Origin: Candidatus Nitrospira allomarina
GTDB taxonomy: Bacteria; Nitrospirota; Nitrospiria; Nitrospirales; UBA8639
DNA length: 64,000 nt
Assembly (NCBI RefSeq): GCF_032050975.1
Contig: NZ_CP116967.1
Coordinates: 1,237,001-1,301,000 of the forward strand
Direction of reading: 5' to 3'
The translations under genes were made by a program, and so were the position numbers. The notes under the pieces were generated by a model. It had not been told where the DNA came from and ran no database searches. It saw only the letters and a program-made list of their open reading frames with translations. Positions 9,235 through 17,557 of this stretch are shown piece after piece. Positions within the stretch are counted from its first letter, which is position 1. Each line of letters opens with the position of its first letter.

Positions 9235-10640
9235 GTATGGTTCCCTTCTGATGATTGATGTTTGTAATCTTTTTATATTATACCAATTTTCCCATACCGT
9301 CACCGTTCTTTTTTATTCTAAATCAAAGGCCAATCGATTAGGCAGGACCGGTCATCACCTAACAAGATTTACCTTATACGGGCCGGAACAACTCCGGGAG
9401 ATCACCAAAAAAGGCGGAATTCTTTCGCAGATTATTGCCACTTCAAAAGTGGGTATTGGAAATTTTTTCAAAAAACCAATATCGGCCTCGGGCTACTTCG
9501 TGTGTCATCACCTATTTTTAACCGAGAAAATAAATGGATTTTTCCCCATGTGTTCTTCACTCACTCATTTAAACCTCGAAGCAATGACCCCATTCCGTAT
9601 TTTTTTCCAAAAAAGCCGCTAAATCCAAAGGATCCGTGTTCTGATAAATACAGCTTTTTAGAGTCTAGAGATGCTATCCTATTTCTATGCACTCGGAACG
9701 TTCACAAAAACCCGCAAGTGATCCAGAAGGAGCACCCTCGCTTCAACCCCAAAAAAGGATCCAAACTCAAATTCACCGTCGTCAGAAAGCAAAAGCGGTT
9801 TCTCCTCTGGAAGACGAGTGGAATGACCAATCAGATACCCCGCCTCATCTTCGCACTCCATCCTCGGAGATGAAAAAACACTAAGTTGTTTTGTTGTGGG
9901 GGGTGCATCTTCAAGCAGGAAAGGCTTTTAAGACCATTCAGGATTTTGGGGAATATCCGCCTCAACCCTCTCCTTTGTACGTCATTTCCTTCATGGCTTC
10001 AGATTTGGCGGTGTATATTGCTTTCTTCAGGGACCTTTCTCCCCTTAAAAATATAATAAGGACATCGGGCACAAAAATTTCAGATTCTTTTGGTTAGGTA
10101 CCATTTCCCTCTTCCTCCATTTTTATGGTGAAAATCGGAGGCAGACGTTGAATTAAAAGAGTTATATAGCAAGAAAGATGACATTTTTCTAGAATGTATT
10201 TAAGCTTTTATACCTAGTTGTGCGATATTTCCCACAACCATTAAAGCTTTAAATGTCAATTGAGTGTCGGGATTACCTTTGCCTTTCTGTCTTGAACAGA
10301 GGAACAGCAGGCATGTGCCGAACCTTGATTGAAATGCCAGGAGGCCCAAGCCGTCCAGTCTGATGGGTGGGGAATTTATTCTCTTCCACTTCGGGATATT
10401 CATATACTCAAGCTGGTGGAAAATTTTTTACAAGACTATTACCTGTCTACGTTTCCAGGCACAGTATGCGATGAAATCTTATGAAAACTTTACGTTAATC
10501 TTCATTTCGAGTGGTGTTGGTCTGAATGGTCCTTAGTCTGTTAGGTCTTTCGTTCCATTGATTCACAAAAAAATAGAGTGCTACGATGCCGGCCTCGGTA
10601 GAAGGCTTTGAATTGTAAACTATTTTAGGGGAGTCCCCGG
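9235..10640. other. Long gene-poor region upstream of the nuo operon
   Basis: About 1.4 kb with no confident gene. The best small frame is 9687-9884 on the plus strand (65 codons, charged, disordered composition, ending in PSSEMKKH), without a clear ribosome-binding site. Longer overlapping frames at 9176-9873 have poor protein composition. A 12-base palindrome TTAAAGCTTTAA lies near 10241. The promoter of the nuo operon should lie near the right end. Confidence 0.4.
10558..10587 (+). promoter_or_regulatory. Possible sigma-70-type promoter for the nuo operon
   Basis: TTGATT at 10558-10563 and TACGAT at 10582-10587 are separated by 18 bases and lie about 55 bases before the nuoA start. Each hexamer matches four of six consensus bases, so this is a weak, position-supported guess. 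Confidence 0.25.
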
Positions 10641-11024
10641 ATGTCTGGCTCAGACCTTCTCCTTGAGTATCTGACCAAATTCCTTCCTATCCTGATCTTC
10701 ATTGGTCTTGCCATGGGGTTTGGGCTGGTCACTCTTGCTCTGTCCTATCTGGTCCAACCTAAATATCCCGAACCCGAAAAGCTTTCGACCTACGAATGTG
10801 GATCTGAACCCTTTTCGGATTCACGTATGCCGTTCCCCATTCGCTATTATGTCATTGCGATGCTGTTTGTGATTTTTGATATCGAGGTGATCTTCCTTTA
10901 TCCTTGGGCAATTACCTTTAATCAATTGGGCATGATCGGGTTTATTGAAATGATGATATTCATTGGATTATTTGTCGTGGCGTATGTGTACGCTTGGCGT
11001 AAAGGGGCCTTGGAATGGGATTAA
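10641..11024 (+). CDS. nuoA: NADH-quinone oxidoreductase subunit A
   Basis: A 127-residue inner-membrane subunit with three predicted helices. The conserved loop [20 protein letters not shown] (between helix 1 and helix 2) and the following [15 protein letters not shown] are diagnostic of NuoA. This loop contributes to the quinone-site junction between the peripheral and membrane arms. It is the first gene of the operon, preceded by AGGGGAG about nine bases upstream. Its stop overlaps the start of nuoB by ten bases, implying coupled translation. Confidence 0.95.
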   Translation: MSGSDLLLEYLTKFLPILIFIGLAMGFGLVTLALSYLVQPKYPEPEKLSTYECGSEPFSDSRMPFPIRYYVIAMLFVIFDIEVIFLYPWAITFNQLGMIGFIEMMIFIGLFVVAYVYAWRKGALEWD

Positions 11025-11530
11025 TTCAAATCGGGAAGCCACAAAAAGACGGCGATCTGGGGATTATGACTCTTTCCCTCGAAAAAGCCGTAAACTGGGC
11101 CCGAAAAGGCTCTCTCTGGCCCATGACATTCGGTTTGGCCTGTTGCGCCATTGAAATGATCGCCGCCGTGTCATCCCGTTATGATATTGACCGGTATGGC
11201 GCAGGAGTGTTCCGTGCCTCGCCCCGTCAATCTGATTTGATGATTGTGGCCGGAACCGTCTGTCGCCGAATGGCTCCGGTTATTCGAAAAATTTATGACC
11301 AGATGCCTGAACCAAAATATGTGATTTCCATGGGGTCATGTGCCACATCCGGAAATATTTATGATAGTTATAGCGTTGTTCAGGGTGTCGATCGGTTCGT
11401 TCCTGTTGATATTTATGTGCCGGGTTGTCCCCCGACCCCGGAAGCATTGTTTGATGGGATTTTGAAATTACAGGATCGGATCATGCAAAAACGGGTGTTC
11501 ACCAAACAACCGGAGCAGGTCAAAGTCTAA
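11015..11530 (+). CDS. nuoB: NADH-quinone oxidoreductase subunit B
   Basis: A 171-residue peripheral-arm subunit holding the terminal [4Fe-4S] cluster N2, which passes electrons to quinone. Ligand cysteines are visible as C43 and C44 ([10 protein letters not shown]), C109 ([10 protein letters not shown]) and C138 ([11 protein letters not shown]). An additional Cys sits at position 83 ([10 protein letters not shown]), where relatives usually have Thr. The start ATG lies inside the end of nuoA. Length and motifs are normal for the family. Confidence 0.95.
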   Translation: MGLIQIGKPQKDGDLGIMTLSLEKAVNWARKGSLWPMTFGLACCAIEMIAAVSSRYDIDRYGAGVFRASPRQSDLMIVAGTVCRRMAPVIRKIYDQMPEPKYVISMGSCATSGNIYDSYSVVQGVDRFVPVDIYVPGCPPTPEALFDGILKLQDRIMQKRVFTKQPEQVKV

Positions 11531-11549
11531 GGAAAGTCACGAACAATTC

Positions 11550-12044
11550 ATGCATCCGATCGCAGAAATGATCCAGAACCGATTTCCTGGAGGGTTTGTG
11601 GGGGCCAATGAATGGCGGGGGGACTTGGCGATTACTGTCAAGCGGGAAGCCCTGCATGATGTCTGTTCATATATCCGGAAGGATCCTGACCTGGACTGCG
11701 ATTACATGGTACATGTCAGTTCAGTGGATTGGCCTGATGATGAAGAACGATTTGAAGTGGTCTATGAAGTCTACTCGATTCGGAAACGCCATCGCATCCG
11801 AATCAAAACCCGAGTTCCCGAACACGATTGTCTGGTGGATTCCATGACGGATCTTTGGATGGGAGCGGATTTTATGGAACGTGAAGTGTTTGACATGATG
11901 GGGATCCGGTTTAATCGCCATCCGGACCTTCGCCGCATTTTGATGCCGGATGATTACACCGAAGGATATCCGCTTCGCAAAGATTTCCCCGTTCAGGGAA
12001 AAGGCTGGCGTGATACCTTTGATTTTTTAAACGACCCGACGTGA
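11550..12044 (+). CDS. nuoC: NADH-quinone oxidoreductase subunit C
   Basis: A 164-residue subunit of the hydrophilic connecting module, separate from NuoD rather than fused as in E. coli. The family signature is complete: GADFMEREVFDMMGIRF, HPDLRRILMPDDY and GYPLRKDFPVQGK. It starts 19 bases after nuoB, with AAGGAAAG upstream. It carries no cofactor; it supports NuoB and NuoD near the quinone site. Confidence 0.95.
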   Translation: MHPIAEMIQNRFPGGFVGANEWRGDLAITVKREALHDVCSYIRKDPDLDCDYMVHVSSVDWPDDEERFEVVYEVYSIRKRHRIRIKTRVPEHDCLVDSMTDLWMGADFMEREVFDMMGIRFNRHPDLRRILMPDDYTEGYPLRKDFPVQGKGWRDTFDFLNDPT

Positions 12045-12100
12045 TTGCCGAGTCCCCCCTTATCGGGGCAAGGTGATCCGGCAGGCTCTAGGCCGATATC

Positions 12101-13345
12101 ATGAAACTGGAAGATCAACGTACGACCGTCTATAAAGTCGATCCGAACCACCCGGAAACGGAGTCGTTGCCCACGCTCCGGACGGAAGAACTGCTTTTAA
12201 ATATGGGGCCACAACACCCGAGCACCCATGGGGTGTTGAAGGTAATTTTAGAGCTTGAGGGTGAGCGGATTGTAAAATCGACCCCGGTACTTGGCTTTCT
12301 TCACCGAGGAGTTGAAAAACTGGCTGAGGGTGGAACGTATCACCAGTTTATACCCCATACCGATAGGCTGGATTATGTTTGCGCGATGTATAACAACTTC
12401 GCGTACTGTCGGGCTGTGGAAAAACTCATGGACATCACTCTTCCCGACCGGGCGGAATATCTCCGGACTCTTGTGGCTGAAGTGCAGCGTATTATCGGCC
12501 ATTTGTTCTGGTTGGGCACCCAGGCCTTGGATATCGGGGCGATGACCGTGTTCTTTTATACGTTTCGTGACCGGGAGATATTGTTGGATTGGTTCGACGA
12601 ACTGTGTGGTGCCAGACTGACAACAAGCTGGTATCGCATTGGAGGGGTCGAACGCGATTTCACCCCTTCGTTGACGGAAAAAGTCCAAAAATTCCTGGAC
12701 TACTTTCCTCCCAAAATTGAGGAATATGTGGTATTTTTGGAAAAAAACCGCATCTGGTTGGCCCGAACACGGGGTGTGGCGGTGATCTCTGCCGAAGATG
12801 CGCTGAGTTTTGGATTGAGCGGTCCGACCTTGAGAGGATCCGGAGTTGATTACGATCTGCGGAAATATGAACCCTATAGCGCGTATCCTAAATGTGAATT
12901 TAGTGTGCCGGTGGGAAAAAATGGAGACACCTACGACCGGTACTGGATTCGGATTGAGGAAATGCGTGAAAGCCTCAAAATTATTCAACAATGCTTGCAG
13001 CAAATGGAGCCAGGGCCGATTTTGGCGGATGTGCCGAGTGTGACTTTGCCTCCGAAGGATCGGGTGTTTACGAATCTGGAGTCGATGATTCAACAATTCA
13101 AACTTTTTTCGCAGGGATTTGATGCACCAGCCGGGGAAATCTATTGCGGAACGGAAGCCCATAAAGGCGAACTGGGATTTTATATCGTCAGTACTGGTGG
13201 CGGTCGGCCTTACCGTCTGAAAATTCGTGCTCCCTCCTTTATTCATATGGGCGCATTCGATTATATGGCCAAAGGCTATATGATCGCCGATGCGGTCACC
13301 ATTTTTGGCACGTACGATATTGTCATGGGGGAGTGTGATCGGTAG
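12101..13345 (+). CDS. nuoD: NADH-quinone oxidoreductase subunit D
   Basis: A 414-residue 49-kDa-type subunit that forms the quinone-binding pocket with NuoB. Visible signatures are MGPQHPSTHGVLKVIL (quinone-site His and Thr loop), GFLHRGVEKLAE, CAMYNNFAYCRAVEKL, GEIYCGTEAHKGELGFY and the C-terminal DIVMGECDR. AGG lies nine bases before the ATG. It is intact and of typical length. A long minus-strand frame that overlaps most of it is a shadow. Confidence 0.95.
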   Translation: MKLEDQRTTVYKVDPNHPETESLPTLRTEELLLNMGPQHPSTHGVLKVILELEGERIVKSTPVLGFLHRGVEKLAEGGTYHQFIPHTDRLDYVCAMYNNFAYCRAVEKLMDITLPDRAEYLRTLVAEVQRIIGHLFWLGTQALDIGAMTVFFYTFRDREILLDWFDELCGARLTTSWYRIGGVERDFTPSLTEKVQKFLDYFPPKIEEYVVFLEKNRIWLARTRGVAVISAEDALSFGLSGPTLRGSGVDYDLRKYEPYSAYPKCEFSVPVGKNGDTYDRYWIRIEEMRESLKIIQQCLQQMEPGPILADVPSVTLPPKDRVFTNLESMIQQFKLFSQGFDAPAGEIYCGTEAHKGELGFYIVSTGGGRPYRLKIRAPSFIHMGAFDYMAKGYMIADAVTIFGTYDIVMGECDR

Positions 13346-13406
13346 GGATGCCCTACCGGACTACGGCTTGAATTATGGTATCGGCTACGGTTAGAAAAGG
13401 ACCTCA

Positions 13407-16097
13407 ATGGGATTAAAGCCTGTCACGACGCCTGATGTTGAAGCAGCGACGATTGAACTGACCCTGGATGGTGAAGTGGTCCAGGCCAAGGAAGGGGTCT
13501 CTCTTTACGACGTCATATCCAGCACGGGCAAAATTGTGCCTGCGATGTGTTACCACTATACATTCGACCCCTTCGGATCCTGTGGGATGTGTCTTGTTTT
13601 TCAAGAAGGGAAAAAAGCGCCTGTCCGGTCTTGTACCGCGAAGGCCGCAGCCGGAATGGTCATCCAGACCGAGGGCGAAGATCTGTTTCTGGCCAGGAAA
13701 AAAGCCGTGGAGAAGCATCTGTCCGTCCATCCGCTGGATTGTCCGGTGTGTGACGCCGATGGCCACTGTGAATTGCAAGACATGGCCTTTGAACATGGCG
13801 TGACCAACTTAGCCAACGCGAAACAAAAAAACATTCCGGAAGATACGCGCAGCCTGGTTCTTGATTTCAACATGAACCGCTGCATCGCTTGCGGAGAATG
13901 CATCAATATTTGCAAAGACGTGCTACGCATCGATGCCCTGCAATTTATGAAAAAGGGCGGGTTTACCCAGGTAGTGGCGAAAGGCGATCAAGCGCTGGAT
14001 TGTGAATTCTGCGGGGATTGCCTGGCGGTGTGTCCGGTTGGAGCCATCACCAATAAATTTTCAAAATATGCCTATAAACCCTGGCAGCTCAAAAAAACGA
14101 CCACGACGTGCAATTATTGCGGTGACGGTTGCCAAATTTATGTGGAAACCAAAGATACGGAAGTGGTTCGGGTGACCTCCCCCCTTTCCTGGAAAAACAA
14201 ATGGGGAGATCGCACAGATACGGTAAATGGGCATGACGGTATCTGTGTGCGTGGCCGCTTTGGATTTCAGTTCATTGATAGTGACACCCGTCTGAAAACT
14301 CCATTGGTTCGTACCGAATCCGGATTGCAACCTTCCCCCTGGCTTGATGCGTTAGATTTGGCTGCAGGTCGTTTAGCCAATGTCAAAGCGCAATATGGTG
14401 CGCAAGCCATCGCGGGGCTTATTACAGCCCGGTGTACCAACGAAGATCTGTATGTGTTTCAAAAATTTATGCGTTCGGTTATTGGCACCAATCATCTGGA
14501 CAGCAGTGCCAGATACGGGCATCTGAATTTTGTCAGGGCCATGAAGCATGCCTTGGGCCTTCATCGCATGATGAATACCTCGGAAGAGATCAATAAAGCG
14601 AAGGCAGTCCTCATCATTGGAGCCAACATTACCGAGACCAATCCGGTTGCCAGTTTGCGAGTGAAATCGGCTATGGGGTTGTATAAGGCTCAAACCATTG
14701 TTGTGGATTCCATGCAAACTAATATCGCGAAATTGGCTTCTCATCCCATGATGGTGAAGCCAGGGACCGAGGGCCTCTTTGTTCAAGGTCTGGTGAAGTC
14801 GGTCCTGGATCAGGATTTGATTGACGAAGAAGCCACGTCGGCATTTCCCGAAGCCTTGCATGCGTTAAGGCAGGCAGTTGGGCTACTTTCTCTTGAGGAC
14901 ATGGCCAGCCGGACTGGGGTGGGTCTGGAGCAAATTCATGAGGCAGCCCGAATTTTTGCTGAAGCGTCCCGGTCGATCATCATTTGCGGGGAGGGTATTC
15001 TCCGGCATGCCGGTGGCTATCAGCATATGTTGAATCTTATCGACCTAGCCTGGATAACAGGAAAGCTTGGTCGAAAGGGATGCGGCATTAACACCTATAC
15101 CGAGGAAGCGAACGAACAAGGGGCAGTCGATATGGGTGTCGCACCGGAATATCTGCCCGGTCCGGTTTCCTTCACTGATTCCCAAGCCCGGGAAACATTT
15201 GCTCGTGTCTGGGGCAACAACCTTCCGGACGTTGACCGCGGAGCCAATCTCACGGAAATTCTGGATCGTTGTCAAAAGGGGGAAATTAAGGCCCTTTATC
15301 TGGTTGGCGAAAATCCATTAGAAACGCTTCCCGTTTCCTATGATGTCACCAGTGCATTAGCGAAGTTAGAAGTTCTCATTTGCCAGGACCCCTTCTTAAC
15401 GGAAATCGCCAAAATGGCCCACGTGGTTTTTCCAGCTTCCACCTTTGCGGAAAAAGACGGCACAGTGACCAATCAGGAAGGAAAGGTTCAATTTCTCCGT
15501 CCGGCCCTGGATTCTCTCGGCGAAAGCACCTTGGATTGGCACATCATGGTCGGCATGGCAAACGGGTTAGGCTCGCCCATGGAATACGAAACGACCCAGG
15601 ATATTCAAAATGAAATCCGAAAGGTCCTTCCGGGTTATTATAATCTGGGGAAGGTCTCTCATGTGGCTCCTGCCCCTTCGGAGTATTTCTCAAAGGCTTT
15701 TTCCGAGGAAGTGGCGTTGCGGTATCCCGTAGGGATGAAGAGTCCTACTCAACGGCCTTTTGCCTTACGCATGATTCAATTAATTTATCATTCAGGGAAA
15801 CTTTCCACCCGGGCTTCCGGCCTGATGGAAATTTCACCCAATACGTCCCGTCTTTGCATGAGCACCCAGGACTTCAACAATCTTGGGCTCGGAGTTCATG
15901 ACCGGGTGCGGGTCACTTCAGATCAGGGCACAGTGGAGATGGGAGTAGAAGAGGATACGTCGTTATTGCCAGGGACCTGTACAGTTCCTGAACATTTCAA
16001 TGATCCACCCGTAAAAGACCTGATGTCGGTTCAGGTCGATCCTGTCACAGGGGTTCCTTATTTCAAGTTAACCTATGTTTCTATTGAAAAGGCCTGA
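13407..16097 (+). CDS. nuoG: NADH-quinone oxidoreductase subunit G (75-kDa type)
   Basis: An 896-residue iron-sulfur subunit. It contains an N-terminal [2Fe-2S] ferredoxin domain (C48, C59, C62, C76), a His/Cys site (H108, C112, C115, C121), two [4Fe-4S] motifs (CIACGECINIC at 159-169 and CEFCGDCLAVC at 199-209) and C235, C238 and C242 with a later Cys, matching cluster N7. Residues 270 onward form a molybdopterin-oxidoreductase-like domain and a C-terminal Asp-decarboxylase-like barrel. NuoG normally takes electrons from NuoF, but no nuoE or nuoF is present beside it, so the electron donor to this complex is open. AAGGAC precedes the ATG. Confidence 0.95.
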   Translation: MGLKPVTTPDVEAATIELTLDGEVVQAKEGVSLYDVISSTGKIVPAMCYHYTFDPFGSCGMCLVFQEGKKAPVRSCTAKAAAGMVIQTEGEDLFLARKKAVEKHLSVHPLDCPVCDADGHCELQDMAFEHGVTNLANAKQKNIPEDTRSLVLDFNMNRCIACGECINICKDVLRIDALQFMKKGGFTQVVAKGDQALDCEFCGDCLAVCPVGAITNKFSKYAYKPWQLKKTTTTCNYCGDGCQIYVETKDTEVVRVTSPLSWKNKWGDRTDTVNGHDGICVRGRFGFQFIDSDTRLKTPLVRTESGLQPSPWLDALDLAAGRLANVKAQYGAQAIAGLITARCTNEDLYVFQKFMRSVIGTNHLDSSARYGHLNFVRAMKHALGLHRMMNTSEEINKAKAVLIIGANITETNPVASLRVKSAMGLYKAQTIVVDSMQTNIAKLASHPMMVKPGTEGLFVQGLVKSVLDQDLIDEEATSAFPEALHALRQAVGLLSLEDMASRTGVGLEQIHEAARIFAEASRSIIICGEGILRHAGGYQHMLNLIDLAWITGKLGRKGCGINTYTEEANEQGAVDMGVAPEYLPGPVSFTDSQARETFARVWGNNLPDVDRGANLTEILDRCQKGEIKALYLVGENPLETLPVSYDVTSALAKLEVLICQDPFLTEIAKMAHVVFPASTFAEKDGTVTNQEGKVQFLRPALDSLGESTLDWHIMVGMANGLGSPMEYETTQDIQNEIRKVLPGYYNLGKVSHVAPAPSEYFSKAFSEEVALRYPVGMKSPTQRPFALRMIQLIYHSGKLSTRASGLMEISPNTSRLCMSTQDFNNLGLGVHDRVRVTSDQGTVEMGVEEDTSLLPGTCTVPEHFNDPPVKDLMSVQVDPVTGVPYFKLTYVSIEKA

Positions 16098-16120
16098 TCA
16101 GAAAGGCCAGTCGTCAGACC

Positions 16121-16690
16121 ATGAATAATTCTCCAACGACAAAAAAGTTTTTTGACGCCGTGCTCTTCCGAGAAATCTGGGATGCGATGAAGGTAACGCT
16201 TAAGCATTTGCTGCATCGCCCCATTACGTTTCAATACCCACGGGAGAAACGAACGATTCCTGATGCCCATCGTGGCGCACTTTGCCTGTTACGGTATGAA
16301 GATGGGACCGAACGCTGTGTGGGCTGTGATTTGTGTGAAGCGGCTTGCCCTTCACGCTGCATTAAGGTTATCAGCGAAGAAGACAAAACTCTCCCGCTCC
16401 AACGGTATGCCTCCGAATTTTACATCGACATTACGAAGTGCGTGTTTTGTGGATACTGCGTCGAAGCCTGTCCGGTAAATGCCCTGGCGATGACGAAGGT
16501 CTATGAATTTTCGACTCATGATAAGCGGACCCTCCTCTTTGACAAGGCGCGGCTCTACCAGATTGGAGAGCGTCATATAGATGATGCCAAAAAGTATCTC
16601 TATGCTCATAACCAAGAGAAGGAAGGGGAGGAAGGCCGCGCCTACCGCTACCATTTTCCTGTTTCAATAAAAAGCACCCAGGAACCGTAG
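16121..16690 (+). CDS. nuoI: NADH-quinone oxidoreductase subunit I
   Basis: A 189-residue ferredoxin-like subunit with two [4Fe-4S] motifs: C66-x2-C69-x2-C72-x3-C76 (RCVGCDLCEAACP) and C107-x2-C110-x2-C113-x3-C117 (KCVFCGYCVEACP), which hold N6a and N6b and link NuoG to NuoB. It begins only 23 bases after nuoG, at the place where nuoH normally sits. The C-terminal extension after residue 145 is charged and variable in the family. Confidence 0.95.
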   Translation: MNNSPTTKKFFDAVLFREIWDAMKVTLKHLLHRPITFQYPREKRTIPDAHRGALCLLRYEDGTERCVGCDLCEAACPSRCIKVISEEDKTLPLQRYASEFYIDITKCVFCGYCVEACPVNALAMTKVYEFSTHDKRTLLFDKARLYQIGERHIDDAKKYLYAHNQEKEGEEGRAYRYHFPVSIKSTQEP

Positions 16691-16697
16691 TTTCATC

Positions 16698-17240
16698 ATG
16701 ATGTGGCTTCTTTTCGGATATTTTGCCACGGTGAGTGTCGTGGCAGGGGTTTTGACTGTGGCATTGCGAAATGCCGTGCACTGTGCCTTGGCCTTGCTGA
16801 CGCTCCTGCTCCATGTGGCCGGTTTGTTTGTCCTGCTGAATGCGGAATTCCTTTTCGCGGTGCAAATCATCGTGTATGCCGGAGCCATTCTTATTTTGTA
16901 TCTTTTTGTGTTGATGTTGATGAATTTGAAAACAGAGGAGCAGCATCTCCATAAAAAGTATGCCTTTTTAGTATTTGCCGGAACCGCAATATTTGGAGAA
17001 CTTCTGATTCTCCTCATTCAGTCCCCTTATGGCGGTGTGATTGGAGCGGCCACGCCTGACCTCATCCTGCAAACGGGACCCAGCCATGCTATTGGGATCA
17101 CGATGTTTAGCGATTATTTATTGCTCTTTGAAGTGATTGGGATTTTCCTGTTAGGGGCTGTAATTGGTGCCATCGTTCTTGCTAAAACACCAGCCAAGAC
17201 TGACCCACAAGAAGAGCCAGGCATTTCTTCCATGCCCTAA
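16698..17240 (+). CDS. nuoJ: NADH-quinone oxidoreductase subunit J
   Basis: A 180-residue inner-membrane subunit with five predicted helices. The signature AVQIIVYAGAILILYLFVLM around residue 55 includes the helix 3 region that undergoes the pi-bulge transition in complex I. It starts seven bases after nuoI; the first ATG of ATGATG is used. It has a proline-rich and acidic C-terminal tail. Confidence 0.93.
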   Translation: MMWLLFGYFATVSVVAGVLTVALRNAVHCALALLTLLLHVAGLFVLLNAEFLFAVQIIVYAGAILILYLFVLMLMNLKTEEQHLHKKYAFLVFAGTAIFGELLILLIQSPYGGVIGAATPDLILQTGPSHAIGITMFSDYLLLFEVIGIFLLGAVIGAIVLAKTPAKTDPQEEPGISSMP

Positions 17241-17253
17241 AGCCCCATAACTC

Positions 17254-17556
17254 ATGATTCCTCTTTCAGCCTATGTGGCCCTTAGCGCTATTTTGTTTAT
17301 GACCGGACTCGTCGGGGTCTTGATCCGCCGGAATTTTATTGTCGTCCTGATGTCCGTGGAGATTATGTTGAATGCGGCCAATATCAATCTGGTGGCTTTT
17401 TCTCATTACCTTCATTCCATGTCCGGGCAAATGGCGGCACTCTTTATCATTGCGGTGGCCGCAGCGGAAGCCGCTGTCGGATTAGCGATAATCATTGTGG
17501 TGTTTCGCGGGAAAATGGCCACGAACGTCGATCAAATTAATATTTTAAAGTGGTAA
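17254..17556 (+). CDS. nuoK: NADH-quinone oxidoreductase subunit K
   Basis: A 100-residue membrane subunit with three helices. The two conserved membrane glutamates of the proton path are present: one in LMSVEIMLNAANINLV and one in AVAAAEAAVGLAII. Only one nuoK gene is seen in this operon. It lies 13 bases after nuoJ and one base before the GTG start of nuoL. Confidence 0.95.
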   Translation: MIPLSAYVALSAILFMTGLVGVLIRRNFIVVLMSVEIMLNAANINLVAFSHYLHSMSGQMAALFIIAVAAAEAAVGLAIIIVVFRGKMATNVDQINILKW

Positions 17557-17557
17557 C

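Noticed and set aside
9176-9884. Overlapping plus-strand frames of 65-148 codons
   Set aside because: They have no ribosome-binding site and poor composition (runs of Phe, Lys and Pro), and no family. The 65-codon frame at 9687 is only mentioned as a possibility.
12248-13246. Open frame of 332 codons on the minus strand
   Set aside because: It is antisense to nuoD, which is a complete, clear gene. Its composition (many His, Arg, Gln and no motif) is typical of a shadow frame.
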